Shown: positions 37,993-49,645, counted from the stretch's first letter. The stretch is DNA of 64,000 nt from Skeletonema tropicum (GCA_037178625.1 CM074132.1:2666001-2730000); one strand, 5' to 3'. Notes: generated from the letters alone by a model not told the origin. Program-made: numbers and translations.

Positions 37993-40218
37993 ATGAAGAC
38001 GTCCCTCATGAACGCCTTTCGAGGTAGAAAGGCTCCGACATCCTCTCAAAGTAGGAGTAATCGACAACATCATCATCGTGCCGATACGAATGAACCCGAT
38101 GGGATGATTGGCACAACATCATCATCTGCTTCTTCTTCCTCCAAACACCAACGAGGTGTCACGGCACCAATAAGAAGTAGTGGTCGACATCAAGAAGAAC
38201 CACAGGGGAGTCGGGGACATCATTCTCCACAACAGCAACAACAACAATATGGTGGTGGTGATCGTCCAGAGTCCTCACCATCCACACCCCGTCAAACGAA
38301 TCGAACAGTCATTTCATCAGCACGATCTCCTACTACCCGACGTCATCAGCCCGAACCGGTGGAGGAAAAATATACGAAATCACCGACCACTTCTCCACCT
38401 TCCCATCATCAACATGGTAGTCAACAACAACAATATCATCATCATCATCGGCAACAACAACAAAAGCAGCAGTCGTCGAGGTCGTCTACATCATTATCAC
38501 GAAGAGATGGTCGTAGTAGCAGTAGCGGTGGCGGCGGTGGTGGCGGGAGTAGTCAATCTGGGGGGAGGGGAGATCGGAATAATGGCAGTCACAACAACAA
38601 TAGCAATAACAGTAATGGCGGTAATAGGTCGGAATTGCCCACACTCTTTGAACGTGGTAATGGGCTCGATGCACCTTCCACGGTAGTGGATTCCAGGGGC
38701 ATCCCACCATTGCCATTGAATAGTGTTCCTACTGCACGAACTACATCACAACAGCAACAGCAACAACATCTACCACCACCTCCAAAAACGAAGAAATCAT
38801 CATCCTCTCAACAACAACAACCACCAAAGAAGGAACTTGGTCTCAATCATCTCTCCCTCCTCTCCTCCTCCTCTTCCAACAATAATAATAATAATCAAGA
38901 CTCTCCACATCACAACAACAACAACAATAACAACGATGCTCATCATCACATCTCCTCCTCCTCCTCGGTAGTTTCCATAAACACAATCGACACCGTCACC
39001 CGCTCGGCCCATCAACTCCAAGCCCTCATTGAACAAATGCAACTCGAGGTGACCAAACTCCGCTCGGCCAAACACGCCGCCGAATGTCGTGCCAATCGAC
39101 TCGAAACAGAAATGGAACAAGTCCAAACTGAAATGGAGAATAGTGTTTTGAAATTGAGTATGGAGAATGAACGACTAAAGGGGGAGGTGGAGGAGTATAA
39201 AGTTCGGATGGAAGAGTTGGAACGAATGAATGGTGGAAGTGGAAGTGGTGAGGGGGGAGGAGGAGGAAGATTGACGAGGGATCATCTTTCTCCTCATTTG
39301 ACAACAATTCATACTACAAAATCAAGAGATGGTACCACCACCACCAATAACAACACCAACAACAACAGTAGCAGGAGACAATCCAAACCATCCGATACGT
39401 CATCTACTACATCAATAACCTCCAAAAGTTCCCGTCGATCCTCGACACGAAGCAATACTACTACTCCAACTACATCACCAAGTCCTACTAAACTGATTAT
39501 CAGTAGTACTTTGCCAACTCCCAAACGGAATAACAAGTTGGAGTTGAAGAATGCTGCTGCATCAGGGGGGAGTAATAGTAGTAGTGGTCGGAACAGTAGC
39601 AATCATCATCATCGTCATGATGGTAGTGGTAGTTTTAGTGCTAGTTTGCCAAATTTACATCATCATCATCATCATCATCAGGATTACACCATACCAACAA
39701 CTTCTTCCAAAACAACAAAATCAAAGTCAACACCATCAACGACATCAACAACAACATTTAAGCCTAAAAAGGTAGAACGTAAGAGTAAGAACAGCAACAG
39801 CAGTAGCAACAAGGATGAACAACAACAACAACAAACTACGAATACTACTTCTTCAAGACAACACAATACCTCTGAAAATTCTTCCTCCAAACATACTACC
39901 TCCATGTCATCATCATTTATCTATAGTGATGATTCTACCACCGATCAATATTCTCATGAACACTCCTCCTCCTTCAACTCCAACTCTTCCTCCAACTCCA
40001 ATTCATCATCATCATCATCAAGCTCCTCCTCCTCACGTGCCGATCGAACAGTTGATGCATCCTCCGCTGCCTCACCCTATTCTGATAATGGTGGAGGGAT
40101 ATGGACACCTCAGGGGATTAAAACGGAACGAAAGTTGGATGATCGTGGGAGGAGTAGTGGAAGTGGTAGAGAACCGGTGATTGATGAATTGGTTGTGGAT
40201 GAATTGTATTATGCGTAG
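37993..40218 (+). CDS. Long low-complexity (S/H/N/Q-rich) protein with coiled coil
   Basis: The 741-residue single-exon frame has His, Gln, Asn, Ser and Thr tracts throughout. A coiled coil occupies about residues 335-415 (HQLQALIEQMQLEVTKLRSA, AECRANRLETEMEQVQTEME, ENERLKGEVEEYKVRMEEL). The C-terminus is Ser-rich and ends in an acidic hydrophobic tail (IDELVVDELYYA). The start MKTSLMNAFRGRKAP is preceded by normal non-coding sequence. No enzymatic or binding domain is visible. The layout (disordered flanks around one coiled coil) is the same as in the divergent gene at 33.3-36.0 kb, though the coiled-coil sequences do not look closely related. Microsatellites in all frames explain many open frames on the other strand. 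Confidence 0.7.
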   Translation: MKTSLMNAFRGRKAPTSSQSRSNRQHHHRADTNEPDGMIGTTSSSASSSSKHQRGVTAPIRSSGRHQEEPQGSRGHHSPQQQQQQYGGGDRPESSPSTPRQTNRTVISSARSPTTRRHQPEPVEEKYTKSPTTSPPSHHQHGSQQQQYHHHHRQQQQKQQSSRSSTSLSRRDGRSSSSGGGGGGGSSQSGGRGDRNNGSHNNNSNNSNGGNRSELPTLFERGNGLDAPSTVVDSRGIPPLPLNSVPTARTTSQQQQQQHLPPPPKTKKSSSSQQQQPPKKELGLNHLSLLSSSSSNNNNNNQDSPHHNNNNNNNDAHHHISSSSSVVSINTIDTVTRSAHQLQALIEQMQLEVTKLRSAKHAAECRANRLETEMEQVQTEMENSVLKLSMENERLKGEVEEYKVRMEELERMNGGSGSGEGGGGGRLTRDHLSPHLTTIHTTKSRDGTTTTNNNTNNNSSRRQSKPSDTSSTTSITSKSSRRSSTRSNTTTPTTSPSPTKLIISSTLPTPKRNNKLELKNAAASGGSNSSSGRNSSNHHHRHDGSGSFSASLPNLHHHHHHHQDYTIPTTSSKTTKSKSTPSTTSTTTFKPKKVERKSKNSNSSSNKDEQQQQQTTNTTSSRQHNTSENSSSKHTTSMSSSFIYSDDSTTDQYSHEHSSSFNSNSSSNSNSSSSSSSSSSSRADRTVDASSAASPYSDNGGGIWTPQGIKTERKLDDRGRSSGSGREPVIDELVVDELYYA

Positions 40219-40677
40219 TGAAGTGAAAGAAGTTTGTGTTTTTGTTTGTTGAGTAAGAGAGTGAGTGGGAGAGAGAGAGAGAGAGAGATGTGTGGAGTAA
40301 AATGGAAAGTTTCAAGTAATGATGAATGTACAGGATAACACAACTCATCTAGCTAGGTGTGGAGGGAAGCAGAAGAAGAAGAATAAGAAAAAGTGGAGTG
40401 GACAGTGTGAATGGAGATGAACAGAATGTGAGGTTTTGAGTAGATTAATATCAAAATCGTGTATACATCAGCCATTCCATGTGAAGGAAGAAAGGGGCAA
40501 AAAATGAAACAACAATCGTCGATTATATTGTGGTTGTATAGATAACTAGCAAACTAACTTTTAATCGATCTAAGAATGAAGAATTAACTTCCAACGAATG
40601 TTCGAACAACCTACCCTAAGTGAAAGTACTCTTCACATTTCTAAATGCAAACAAAAGAGAGATGCCTACATACCATA
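40219..40677. other. Intergenic region between convergent genes
   Basis: A (GA)n microsatellite near 40,270-40,290; otherwise no features. Confidence 0.5.
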
Positions 40678-43600
40678 CTACGACGCTAGACACTCTGCTT
40701 CCCTCCACCAATAATTATTTTTGCAGCACTCCCACTTCGTATCTGCCAAATACTCACTTATCCAAAGAGGATCATTACCATCATTTACGCATTCATTCGT
40801 ATAGTCCCAATCTGGATACCATGGAAATCCTCCGACTGGTGTTGGTCGAGGTGTTGGTAAAGGAGTTAGTGGTGGAGGCGGTCCAGGTGGAGGAGGCGAC
40901 CCAGGTGGTGGTGGTGGTGGATTAGGTCGAGGATCGACGTAGCAATTACAAGTCACGCGTGAAGTGTAATCACAGAACATACCATTGCTATCAAACATTG
41001 TGCCAGGTGGGCACATTTGGTAGGAAACTAATTCTCCTTCGAGACAATGGAAGAATCCTGTACATCCACTGGATGATACAAAGTGCCAACCGGTCGGTGG
41101 GCAATTTTCACAGACGGAAATCTTCGTTGTTGGCCGCGGAGTGGCTCGAATAGTTGGACTTCTTGTTTGTCCCTCATAAGATGGGGCCAAAGATAAGGAA
41201 GGTTCGGAGGAAGGCTGCAATGAAGGTTTTGAACTTGGTTCCAAAGAAATGGATGGTTCGGATGAAGGCACCTCTGTAGGTCGTGGGGTTGGCATCGCAC
41301 ATGAACACGTCACATAGGGAGCCCAATTGCATGTATTCAAACTTTCATCAAAGAGAGTGCCCGCAGGGCAGAATAATACTTGACTCGGAACATTTTCGGT
41401 GCAGTAGAAAAATCCGTAACATCCTGGAATAGCAACTATTAATCCATTGTAGGAAAACGGTGGACAAGCTGTCCCACACCCATTCGTCGGGCTTGCGGAT
41501 AGTGATGGTTCTAAAGATTTTGAAGGGTGAAATGACTCGGATGGATATTGGCTTGGCTCCATTGATTTTGACGGGCCGGATGAAGGAGCCTCTGATAATT
41601 TTTCACTTGGTTCCAAAGATAATGATGGTTCAGATGAAGGCTGCGATGAAGGTTTTACACTTGGCTTTTGCGACTTGGTTGGAGATTGAGTTGGAAAGTC
41701 GAAGTCAATTGGTGCTATGATCAAATCAACTGCCCACCACATGACTCCTCGGAGACATTGATCATAGGCGTAGTTCTTTTTGATCTTCAACGTCAGTGCA
41801 TTGTCAAAGGAGGTGAAGTATTGGTACCCTCCAGTAATTAGTTCCATCGACTTGGTGACAGGATTAAAATTCAACTCATCGTAATCCCCCGTTTCGACGT
41901 AATCTTGCATAATCTCAAAGTAAGGGAGATTACCCGCCTCACCATGGCAACCACCCAATCCAGCTCCCCACACTTGACATCCAGCCGTGTGACAATGGGG
42001 GCTTGCAAGCCTTGTGCTCCTACCATAGGCTGCCAAGCCAAACACCAACTTTTCACGTGGGATATCTAGGGCAAAGATGTTAGACATGGTATTCTGGATG
42101 TAAGGCATGTCAGCATTTGCCCCCGCAGTGGAGTCCCAGGAACCGTAGATATCGTATGACATCACATTGAACCAGCTCACATGTGTAGCCATGTTGACTA
42201 AATCGTAGCCGGGCTCCAATCTATCATTCCAGTTAATGGCCGTAGCGATCGTAATCAGCCAGTCTTCATGCCCCGCATCATCAAACGCATTTCTCAATGC
42301 CTCACAAAGCAGGGGGTAGTTGTCATAGTCATCCGGCGTTCCCTGTCTTGTGACGGGATACTCCCAGTCTAAAGGATGGACATATGTGTGAGAATAGAAA
42401 GCAGGACACAAAGAAACTCAATAGTTTTAAGGACTCACCAATATCAATCCCATCAAAACCATAGTGGTCAAGAAAGTCGACAACAGATTGAGCGAAGCTC
42501 GCCCTCCTTGTTGGGGTACTAGCAGCGTAGACAAATCTACTCTGATCAAACGTCCACCCTCCAACTGCTATGAGCGTCTTCAAATCAGGGTTGGATTCCT
42601 TGAGAGAATTGAACAATGCATACTTTTCTGTATACTCCCAGTAGTTCGCATTGTAAGGTTCAATCAACCCCACAGGAGAAATCCCTGCAAAGCTAAACGC
42701 CAAGTGAGTGTATCCAAATGCAGCAACATCAATATCATCTGGTTGAAGAGGATTGCACGATGCTGATCTATACGTTGCCCACTCTTGATAATATCCAAAA
42801 TTGACCGTATTCCTGTGTGTTCCACAGGTGGGCGAGACAAAAGGAGGCGTTGGTGGCGCTGGAGGGGGGATTGGTGCCTCCGGTACGGGTGGACAATTGG
42901 TGCAATCTGCGTAACAAATTTCGCCAGCATCACATTCGTCGTCGGTCCCGAGTGGACATCCCTTGCTACAATAAAGATTGGCATCAGCCCACGATGTTCC
43001 ACAATAATTATGGTTTGTCACTGGCTCTGGTGATGGTACTGACGATACACTGGGCATACTTGACATTGTTGGACTCTGCGTCGGCTGTGGTCCCAATGCA
43101 CAATCGGTCGTTTGCGAAACCTCCGCCCACACCAAGTCAGACCACGCTCCTCCCACATCACTTTGAGCCATCCACAACATTGCTCCACCGTTGCATGTGT
43201 AAAGGGGTTCGGTTTCTCCCTGAATTTCATAAGTTTTCACATTTTGCAATACAGCAACTGCCTGCTCCCCACTAGCATTACTACCGGTAGTTCCGCAATC
43301 AGAAATACAGAAACCAAACACCACCTTGTCAGGCCTATATTCTAGCGGGGCCGTCATCGTAATCATCACCGCAGCTTCATAAATATATGATGCACTTTGG
43401 CCAGCGCTGCCACCAGTAAAACCATTGGCTCCTGGACGACTTATCCCATTGTAAAATCTGACAATGAAAAAGTCCAAATAATCTTGTACTCTCTGCAGTG
43501 TAACGTAGTATTGACCCTTTTCGTTCAAATCTTCACCATAATTGACAAATTCAACATCCCTCGGTGAATGTATCAATTCATACTCATCCCCTAGATCATT

Positions 43601-45019
43601 CAGTAAATCTCGTAAATTAATTGTCAAATTCTCCAGAAAATTAATTGCCGCTTCGTCAGAGTAGTTGCCAGTCACCTGCTCACAAACATCCGCATGCATT
43701 TGCGATCTCGTAGTTTTTTCATAACAATACTGATAATCTACATCGACCCCATCCAAATTCATCGTGGATACAATATCGACCAATTGGGTACTAACCCCCT
43801 TCAAGTTGTTGGTCTCTTTATCAAAGCAATAATCCCAACAATTATTCAAATCACCCGCAACACTTAATCCCATCCCCGCTCCCCCGAAACTTAGTAATAC
43901 TTTAATCCCCATACTTTTCCACAGATTAATAAGCTCTGGCTGGTGTTGATTATTGCACACGGGTACAGTATTGGCAGTGAGCGTGTTAATGGTGCATTGG
44001 TCATTGCAAATGTTTCCAGCATTCGGGTTGTAGTCGTAGGTGACTGCCGCACTAATGACAATGTGCGTGTACCCGTCGACCTGATCCAAAGTGGGACAAT
44101 CCTCCCAGTTTCGTAGGTAGGCCACGAGGCGAGAATCGGTCGGAGATGGAGCAGGTGGCGGTGGAGGGGGGATTGATACCGCTGGACAGTCAAAGCAACT
44201 GGCGTAACAAGTATGACCAGCATCACATTCCGCATCGGTCCCGAGTGGACATCCCTTGCTACAATAAAGATTGGCAGCAGCCCACGATGTTCCACAATAA
44301 TTATGGTTGGTAGCGTCGCCTTGAGGTGAAGCGGGTGGTGGTGGCGGCCCAGGAGACGGTGGCGAGATTGGTACTGCTGGACAGTTATTGCAACTTGCAT
44401 AACATGTCTGGGATGAAGGGCATTCTGCATCGGTCCCAAGTGGACAGGGGGTGGCACAATTGGTGTCAGCAGATACCCACGATGTTCCACAATAATTATG
44501 GTTGGTAGCATCACCTTGAGGTGGAGCGGGTGGTGGTGGCGGCCCAGGAGATGGTGGCGATATTGGTACTGCTGGACAGTTATTGCAACTTGCATAACAT
44601 GTCTGGGATGCTGGGCATTCCGCATCGGTTCCGAGCGGACAGGGGGTGGCACAATTGGTGTCAGCAGATATCCAGGATGTTCCACAATAATTGTGGTTGG
44701 TAGCGCCCTGAGGTGAAGCGGGTGGTGGCGGCCCAGGAGATGGTGGCGGTATTGGTACTGCTGGACAGTTGGTGCAACTAGCATAACATGTCTGGGATGA
44801 TGGGCACTCCTCGTTGGTTCCGAGCGGACAGGGGGTCTCGCAGTAAGTGTCGGCAGATATCCAGGAATCTCCACAGTAGTTATAGTTGGTGGCGGCTTGG
44901 GCACTGGTGAGAATTATTGTTATTATTGCGGCAATTATTATTGGGAGGAGTGGCCGTGGCCTCCTCGGTCTGCATCTGCAGCTTTGGTTGCTTTGAAATG
45001 TCATGAATTTTTTGTGCAT
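40678..45019 (-). CDS. Multi-domain secreted chitinase (two GH18 modules, CBM14 modules)
   Basis: Exons 45019-42439 and 42368-40678 join across a 70-bp GTGAGT...TTTAG intron that splits the catalytic motif codon (GAT ATT G|AC TGG GAG), giving 1423 residues. A signal peptide (LLPIIIAAIITIILTSAQA) precedes four tandem Cys-rich modules (pattern NYCGxSW...YC...CPLGT..EC....CYASC) with PPPSPGPPPP linkers. GH18-A (about 300-650) has DGVDVDYQ, where the catalytic Glu is Gln. A fifth Cys module (about 675) and GH18-B (about 735-1100) follow; GH18-B has the intact DGIDIDWEY. Two CBM14-type chitin-binding modules (about 1155-1220 and 1275-1340) and a C-terminal Cys/Trp module (ECCKNNYWW) end the protein. 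It should hydrolyse or remodel chitin at the cell surface. Translation may begin at Met7. Confidence 0.93.
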
Positions 45020-45532
45020 AACTTGTGTTGTTATCCCTTCTACCGCTGGCGTGGCAAACTCATCTATCGGGACGATTAGGATAGGGAATCGTCTCTATGA
45101 TGTGAAGCAGTATGTATTAGCACAATGATCAGACTACGTAATTTAACATCATGATCATTAGTGTGCTTGCTTTGTGCTTTGTGTTTCGTGGGTAAAATAA
45201 TAGCCGCAGCCCAAAAGACACCCATGAGGTTTGTGGGCTGTTGCCTCAATACCGCTCCAATTTGCACTCTTTTGCAGTAGGCTGTTGCAAGTTGCAAACA
45301 ACTGCACAAAAGGCAACATACAAAAGTGCTGACCATGATGTACCTTGCTTACTTGAAGAAGTCAGTGTACATAGCTGTAGTAGCAAGAGGTAGCTCCTCC
45401 AAAGTACAACTTAATAGAATTGATGAGGGCTCTGACATAATTGATAAATGAAAATATTATTGTCCGTCTCTCTAGAGCGTAACGAAGAATCAGCGAAGAA
45501 TAAGAAGAGGTGGCACCAGAAATAGTAAAACA
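45020..45532. promoter_or_regulatory. Divergent upstream region shared by chitinase and Cys-rich gene
   Basis: A 513-bp interval between two genes reading outward. It includes a CTCTCTAGAG palindrome near 45,470. No specific factor site identified; co-regulation is an inference. Confidence 0.4.
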
Positions 45533-47149
45533 ATGGATGTGTCATCAACACAGCGGCCGAGGAGGAGGGGACGGGAGCGGCTGCTCATAGCTGCAACGAC
45601 AGCAGTGTCTACTATCCTATTTGTTCATCATTATGGGTCGTCAATAAATTATAATTATCATGCATCATCTACAGCACCAAAAGAGAAGAGTCATCACAAC
45701 ATCATTCACGAACCGCAAGAGCAAGAGCATGAAAATCGGGTAGTAGAACCACAGCAACATCAACAACAACACAAACGACGATTAGATGAATGCTACGACG
45801 CCGAAAGGAACTGGCACCTCGCCATGAAGGGTAAACACACCTGTTCCAACGATCAAGACTATCCAAATGCATGGTTGGGTTCATTAATGTCAAGATTCTT
45901 TCATTCCACCTGTGAAGAGTGTTGTGTGGCAATGTTTCCAAAATTATCTCCGGGTGAGTGCGTCTGCACAGATTATTGTGGGGAAGAGGAGGAGGAGGAG
46001 GAGGAAGAAGAAGAAGAGGAGGAGGTGGAAGTGGAGGAGGAAGAGGAAGTGGTGGAGGAGGAAGAGGTGGAGGAAGAGGAAGAGGAATCATGTACCTGTT
46101 GTGATCGATATTGGCATCCGGATGTTGGCGGCTTACTTCCATTTACGTGTACCAATACATATTCGGAGGATGGCTCCTCCTATCCTTCGTATTGGAATGA
46201 CAACCCATTGATGGTTGGGACCTCTATGTTTGAGACTGCGGATGGTTGCTGTGACCGGTTGACAAATGGGGATGTTGCCAAGTGTAACGTCGTTGAGGCA
46301 GAGGATTGCATGGTGGTGATGAGTGATGGTGGTGATGAGTCCGGTTCGGGAGGAACGGTGGTGGTTCCTCCCACTCCAAAACCGACTCCTCCTACACCGA
46401 AACCGACTCCTCCTTTACCAAAACCAACTCCTCCTACACCAAGACCGACGCTGCTGATAACTATCCCGCCTCACCTCCTTCAGTCAAGCGTAGAAACTCC
46501 AAGACCGACCCTGCTGTTGACCATCCCACCCCACCTTATTAATCCAGTTGGGGGGACTCCAAGACCAACGATGCATTTGACAATACCACCCCAACTTTTG
46601 AATCCACCGACACAACCTCCGCAACAAGACATGGGTCAACAATCTTCCCCTTCTCAACATTCATGCTCCAATCGAGGAAGGAGGAGGTGCAATAGATCAC
46701 CTGATTGTGAATGGGGTGGGGGCGAATGCAAACCTTTAGCCTATTCATCATCTGTCAATGATGAGCCCAGCACAACTGGAACGACTACAGTATGCACCGA
46801 CGGTTTTAAATGGCACCGCGGTAGACCAACGGAAGGATCCAAGTGCAGCAATGATCTAGATTATCCAAGGGCTTGGGATGATCCTCGACATACTGACAGG
46901 TACTTATTTGATACTCCTGAGAAATGTTGCCTTGCAAACTTTCCTTCTGAATCATGTACCGTCATGAATGCATGTGGCGAAGAGCAAACGTTGGGGTTGT
47001 CCTCTTCTTCCTCTGCAATTAGTGCCATGACAGTAGCAATACCGAGTACTCCTAGTAGCAATTGTTCGGGAAAGAGGAGGGTACCGTGCAGGAGTGATCC
47101 TAATTGTATTTGGAGGCGTGCTCCTCATAGGATATGTGTTGCTGCATAA
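45533..47149 (+). CDS. Cys-rich, Pro/Thr-rich secreted or type II membrane protein
   Basis: The 538-residue protein has a hydrophobic segment at about residues 17-33 (LLIAATTAVSTILFVHH), consistent with a signal anchor. Three Cys/Trp modules of one diatom type follow, at about residues 85-150, 185-260 and 420-480 (for example WHLAMKGKHTCSNDQDYPNAW...CCVAMFP, and KWHRGRPTEGSKCSNDLDYP...CCLANFP). A long poly-Glu stretch lies at about 151-185, and a (P/T)PKPTPP linker with three copies of PRPTxxLTIPPxL at about 280-360. Two C-terminal short motifs (RRRCNRSPDCEWGGGEC, RRVPCRSDPNCIWRR) repeat each other. Acidic plus Pro/Thr-rich composition fits an extracellular or frustule-associated protein. The module also ends the neighbouring chitinase, so a surface function in common is plausible. 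Confidence 0.8.
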   Translation: MDVSSTQRPRRRGRERLLIAATTAVSTILFVHHYGSSINYNYHASSTAPKEKSHHNIIHEPQEQEHENRVVEPQQHQQQHKRRLDECYDAERNWHLAMKGKHTCSNDQDYPNAWLGSLMSRFFHSTCEECCVAMFPKLSPGECVCTDYCGEEEEEEEEEEEEEEVEVEEEEEVVEEEEVEEEEEESCTCCDRYWHPDVGGLLPFTCTNTYSEDGSSYPSYWNDNPLMVGTSMFETADGCCDRLTNGDVAKCNVVEAEDCMVVMSDGGDESGSGGTVVVPPTPKPTPPTPKPTPPLPKPTPPTPRPTLLITIPPHLLQSSVETPRPTLLLTIPPHLINPVGGTPRPTMHLTIPPQLLNPPTQPPQQDMGQQSSPSQHSCSNRGRRRCNRSPDCEWGGGECKPLAYSSSVNDEPSTTGTTTVCTDGFKWHRGRPTEGSKCSNDLDYPRAWDDPRHTDRYLFDTPEKCCLANFPSESCTVMNACGEEQTLGLSSSSSAISAMTVAIPSTPSSNCSGKRRVPCRSDPNCIWRRAPHRICVAA

Positions 47150-47430
47150 CCACGGAAAAATCTCGGGGTATTGCTGGAGTTATTACCTTTATTGATTACC
47201 TTCCAAACGATGTGCGTTATATATGGCCAAGATGAAAAGATGACCATATTATCTTCTAGCTTGCGGGTTGATGGCAAGTAAGGCAAGAATGTTAAGTCAA
47301 ACTTGACTGTACTTTGGTCATTATTTGATGGTGCGCGTCATACAGGTATCATTGAGCTACTAATAACACGACTGCGACTTCTAACGGAGCTTTGATTTAT
47401 CTTCGTAGAACTGTACAATAACAAATTTTC
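47150..47430. other. Short intergenic region
   Basis: Convergent gap between the Cys-rich gene and the oxidase pseudogene. Nothing recognised. Confidence 0.5.
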
Positions 47431-49645
47431 TTACCAGTCAAACTTTTCCACGGCAAGATCTATGTCATAGCGCTTTGGAGATGGCTTTCAAATCTTTTAC
47501 TATTGCATTTGAGCCACCGCAATAGAACATGCTCCATTCTTCAAGAGGTTTCTCGCCGCTGCTTGCATTCATCAGTTTAACCAATCCTCGATCGTAGTTT
47601 ACCGTAGCACAGAAATAACCTAAAGCCCCACATATACATATGTTGGAGTCGCCAAACACAGATGTACAATTACCATGACTATGATTTGTGGAAAAGTGTT
47701 GAGATAAATTGTGCATAGAAGTTTTCTCGCTGCTTCCATATCGGTCGAACCAATCATTGTAGAGAATAAATCTCTGGATGATCGTTTATCGGTGACGGTC
47801 GCACAGTGGCCACTGGAAGGAAGACACTAAACTCTGCCCGGTTGATGAATTCCGATCTATTTGTATCAATGGCATCAAAAAAATCTTCAATATCGCTACG
47901 AGAGTATTCTCTAATGACTCCAAGAAACCGAGATATCATTGCATCAAGACCCAACAAGCTCACGTGGTCGTCAGAAATTACATCTAAGGAAGACTCCATG
48001 TTGTCAATTCTTCCAAGTGACCGGATTCCACGTCCATGGCCCTTGCATTCTCTTTGAGGCATTCTCCGTCTCTTTCACAGCGTAGCCAAACATATCATCT
48101 TCATCGTATATATTTCTGACACGAGCCATCGCTATCTATCATCATTCTCTTACGGAACGGGGCGTTTGCGATCTTCTTCTGCTTCTCATACAACTCCTCG
48201 GGAAGGCCTTCGCCAGAGTGAATCGCTGTTATAATCCCAGTTATAGTGTTTTCGAGATTTGGCCTGGACCTGAGATGAAAACTTGGCAGGGATATTGCTT
48301 GGCAGCGCTAGCTCACGCTCACCTGTGTAGAAGATGAAAGCAAATGAGTTCCTAGTTATTGCGCTTATGTCAACTTTGTGAAGGATGAACTCGATAAGAC
48401 CTGGATCACGGAACTAAACAAACAGAAAGCACAAATGGACGGATGAGAATAAGTACAGCAAGTGGAAAGAAACAAAGTGGAAATCATCATCGACAGTGAC
48501 GATGTACTCATCCCCCAGATAATGTTGATTCGTTTCCTGCCTGCATAGTTCATCATCAGGGAAAGGGTTGGGGTAATACCAATACCTGTAGCTACTGCAA
48601 CAGCATTCGACGTTGACACCGCCGTATCCGAGAACTCCGTCATGAAAGGCCCGTTCACGTACAACTGTCACATACATGGCGCTTTAATCTTGTAATCTTG
48701 TCATACATTTGATTAGTCCAATCGCCGCCAGAGTTGATACAGAGCATAGAATGATTCTCTTTTGATGGGTCTAGAAACATCATAAACGCATGCCATTGAT
48801 ATTTTGAGATCCAGGGACACATGATCAATACATACGATGTTGGCGATCTATCCTCCCACGACTTTGGATTCTTGAAATGCAAAGCAACACCCTTCTCACC
48901 GTACCGTTCAAGTAGGCAGTCTCGATCAAATTGTTTTCCTTGACATATCCAAAGATGTAATCGGCAACATACACATGAGCCACGGTATCCTTGATGGATC
49001 ATGAAACGGGAGAGAAATCGCCCATACGATGGAAAGGAGGTAATGAAGCCCTTTACGTACTTCGAACCTCATGCGCTGCTTCAGAAATGGGACTGCCAAT
49101 GGCCAGCATATCAGAGGCGTGACAGCTGCGGCGATAAAGCCGGTGAAACCAGCGCCGTTTTGCCACAAAAGACTCATCTCATTATTCAATCCCAATCGCA
49201 GCAAGTGAAAGAAGGAATGAGACATAGTCTCGATGCCTACTACAATACCAAAGATCTTGTGAACCGTGTTCATATCACCGAAGTCGATCCATTCCCGCAA
49301 CAGCGTACGGCGCAGGTGGGTGTTGAGATTATGAGCTTTGGATAGGAATAGCATCATGTAGAGAGGATAGTCGAAGAACGCGGAGCACCTAGCAAGTGCA
49401 AGAAGGATCATGGAGAGTGTATTCGTATTCGTGGCGCAAATCGTCTTTCTGGGGCAGATGCATCGCTCCAAATCATCGTCGCATCCAGGAGCAACGCCTA
49501 CTTCTGCTACTTCAGCCGATGTCATTATTAGTCCGTAAGGTGGAAGTAGTACCTGAAGCAGACATGCGAGGAGGCTGATGGTGCTAAAGAAGAATACAGC
49601 ATGACACCAATGTAAGTTCTTGAAAGGTGTCCGTCTTTTCGTCAA
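47431..49645 (-). pseudogene. Frame-disrupted NADPH oxidase / ferric reductase-like gene
   Basis: Pieces of one NOX/FRE-type protein lie in order on the minus strand in changing frames. First are the transmembrane haem-binding part (49645-48980; HKIFGIVVGIETMSHSFFHLL keeps paired His) and the FAD segment MCPWISKYQWHAF (about 48815). The NADPH part has YVNGPFMTEF and AVATGIGITPTLSLMM (48640-48540), then FRDPGLIEFILHKVDIS (48415-48365) and AFIFYTGE. An EF-hand loop DTNRSEFINRAE (about 47865) comes before the end EWSMFYCGGS and a terminus DIDLAVEKFDW with stop at 47431. At least four single-base shifts are needed (about 48980, 48910, 48658, 47475). An intron may explain 48510-48420. Other genes here are intact, so decay is more likely than poor sequence. 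Confidence 0.7.
47594..47630 (-). repeat. Dispersed short repeat, copy C
   Basis: The plus strand reads tagtttaccgtagcacagaa then ataacctaaagcccca, matching copies A and B. It sits inside the C-terminal part of the oxidase pseudogene. Confidence 0.75.

Noticed and set aside
38180..39905. Several long frames overlapping the 37993 gene on both strands
   Set aside because: Trinucleotide microsatellites keep all frames open; only the frame with an extended coiled coil is credible.
45702..46142. Minus-strand Pro-rich frame
   Set aside because: Antisense of the poly-Glu coding region of the Cys-rich protein.
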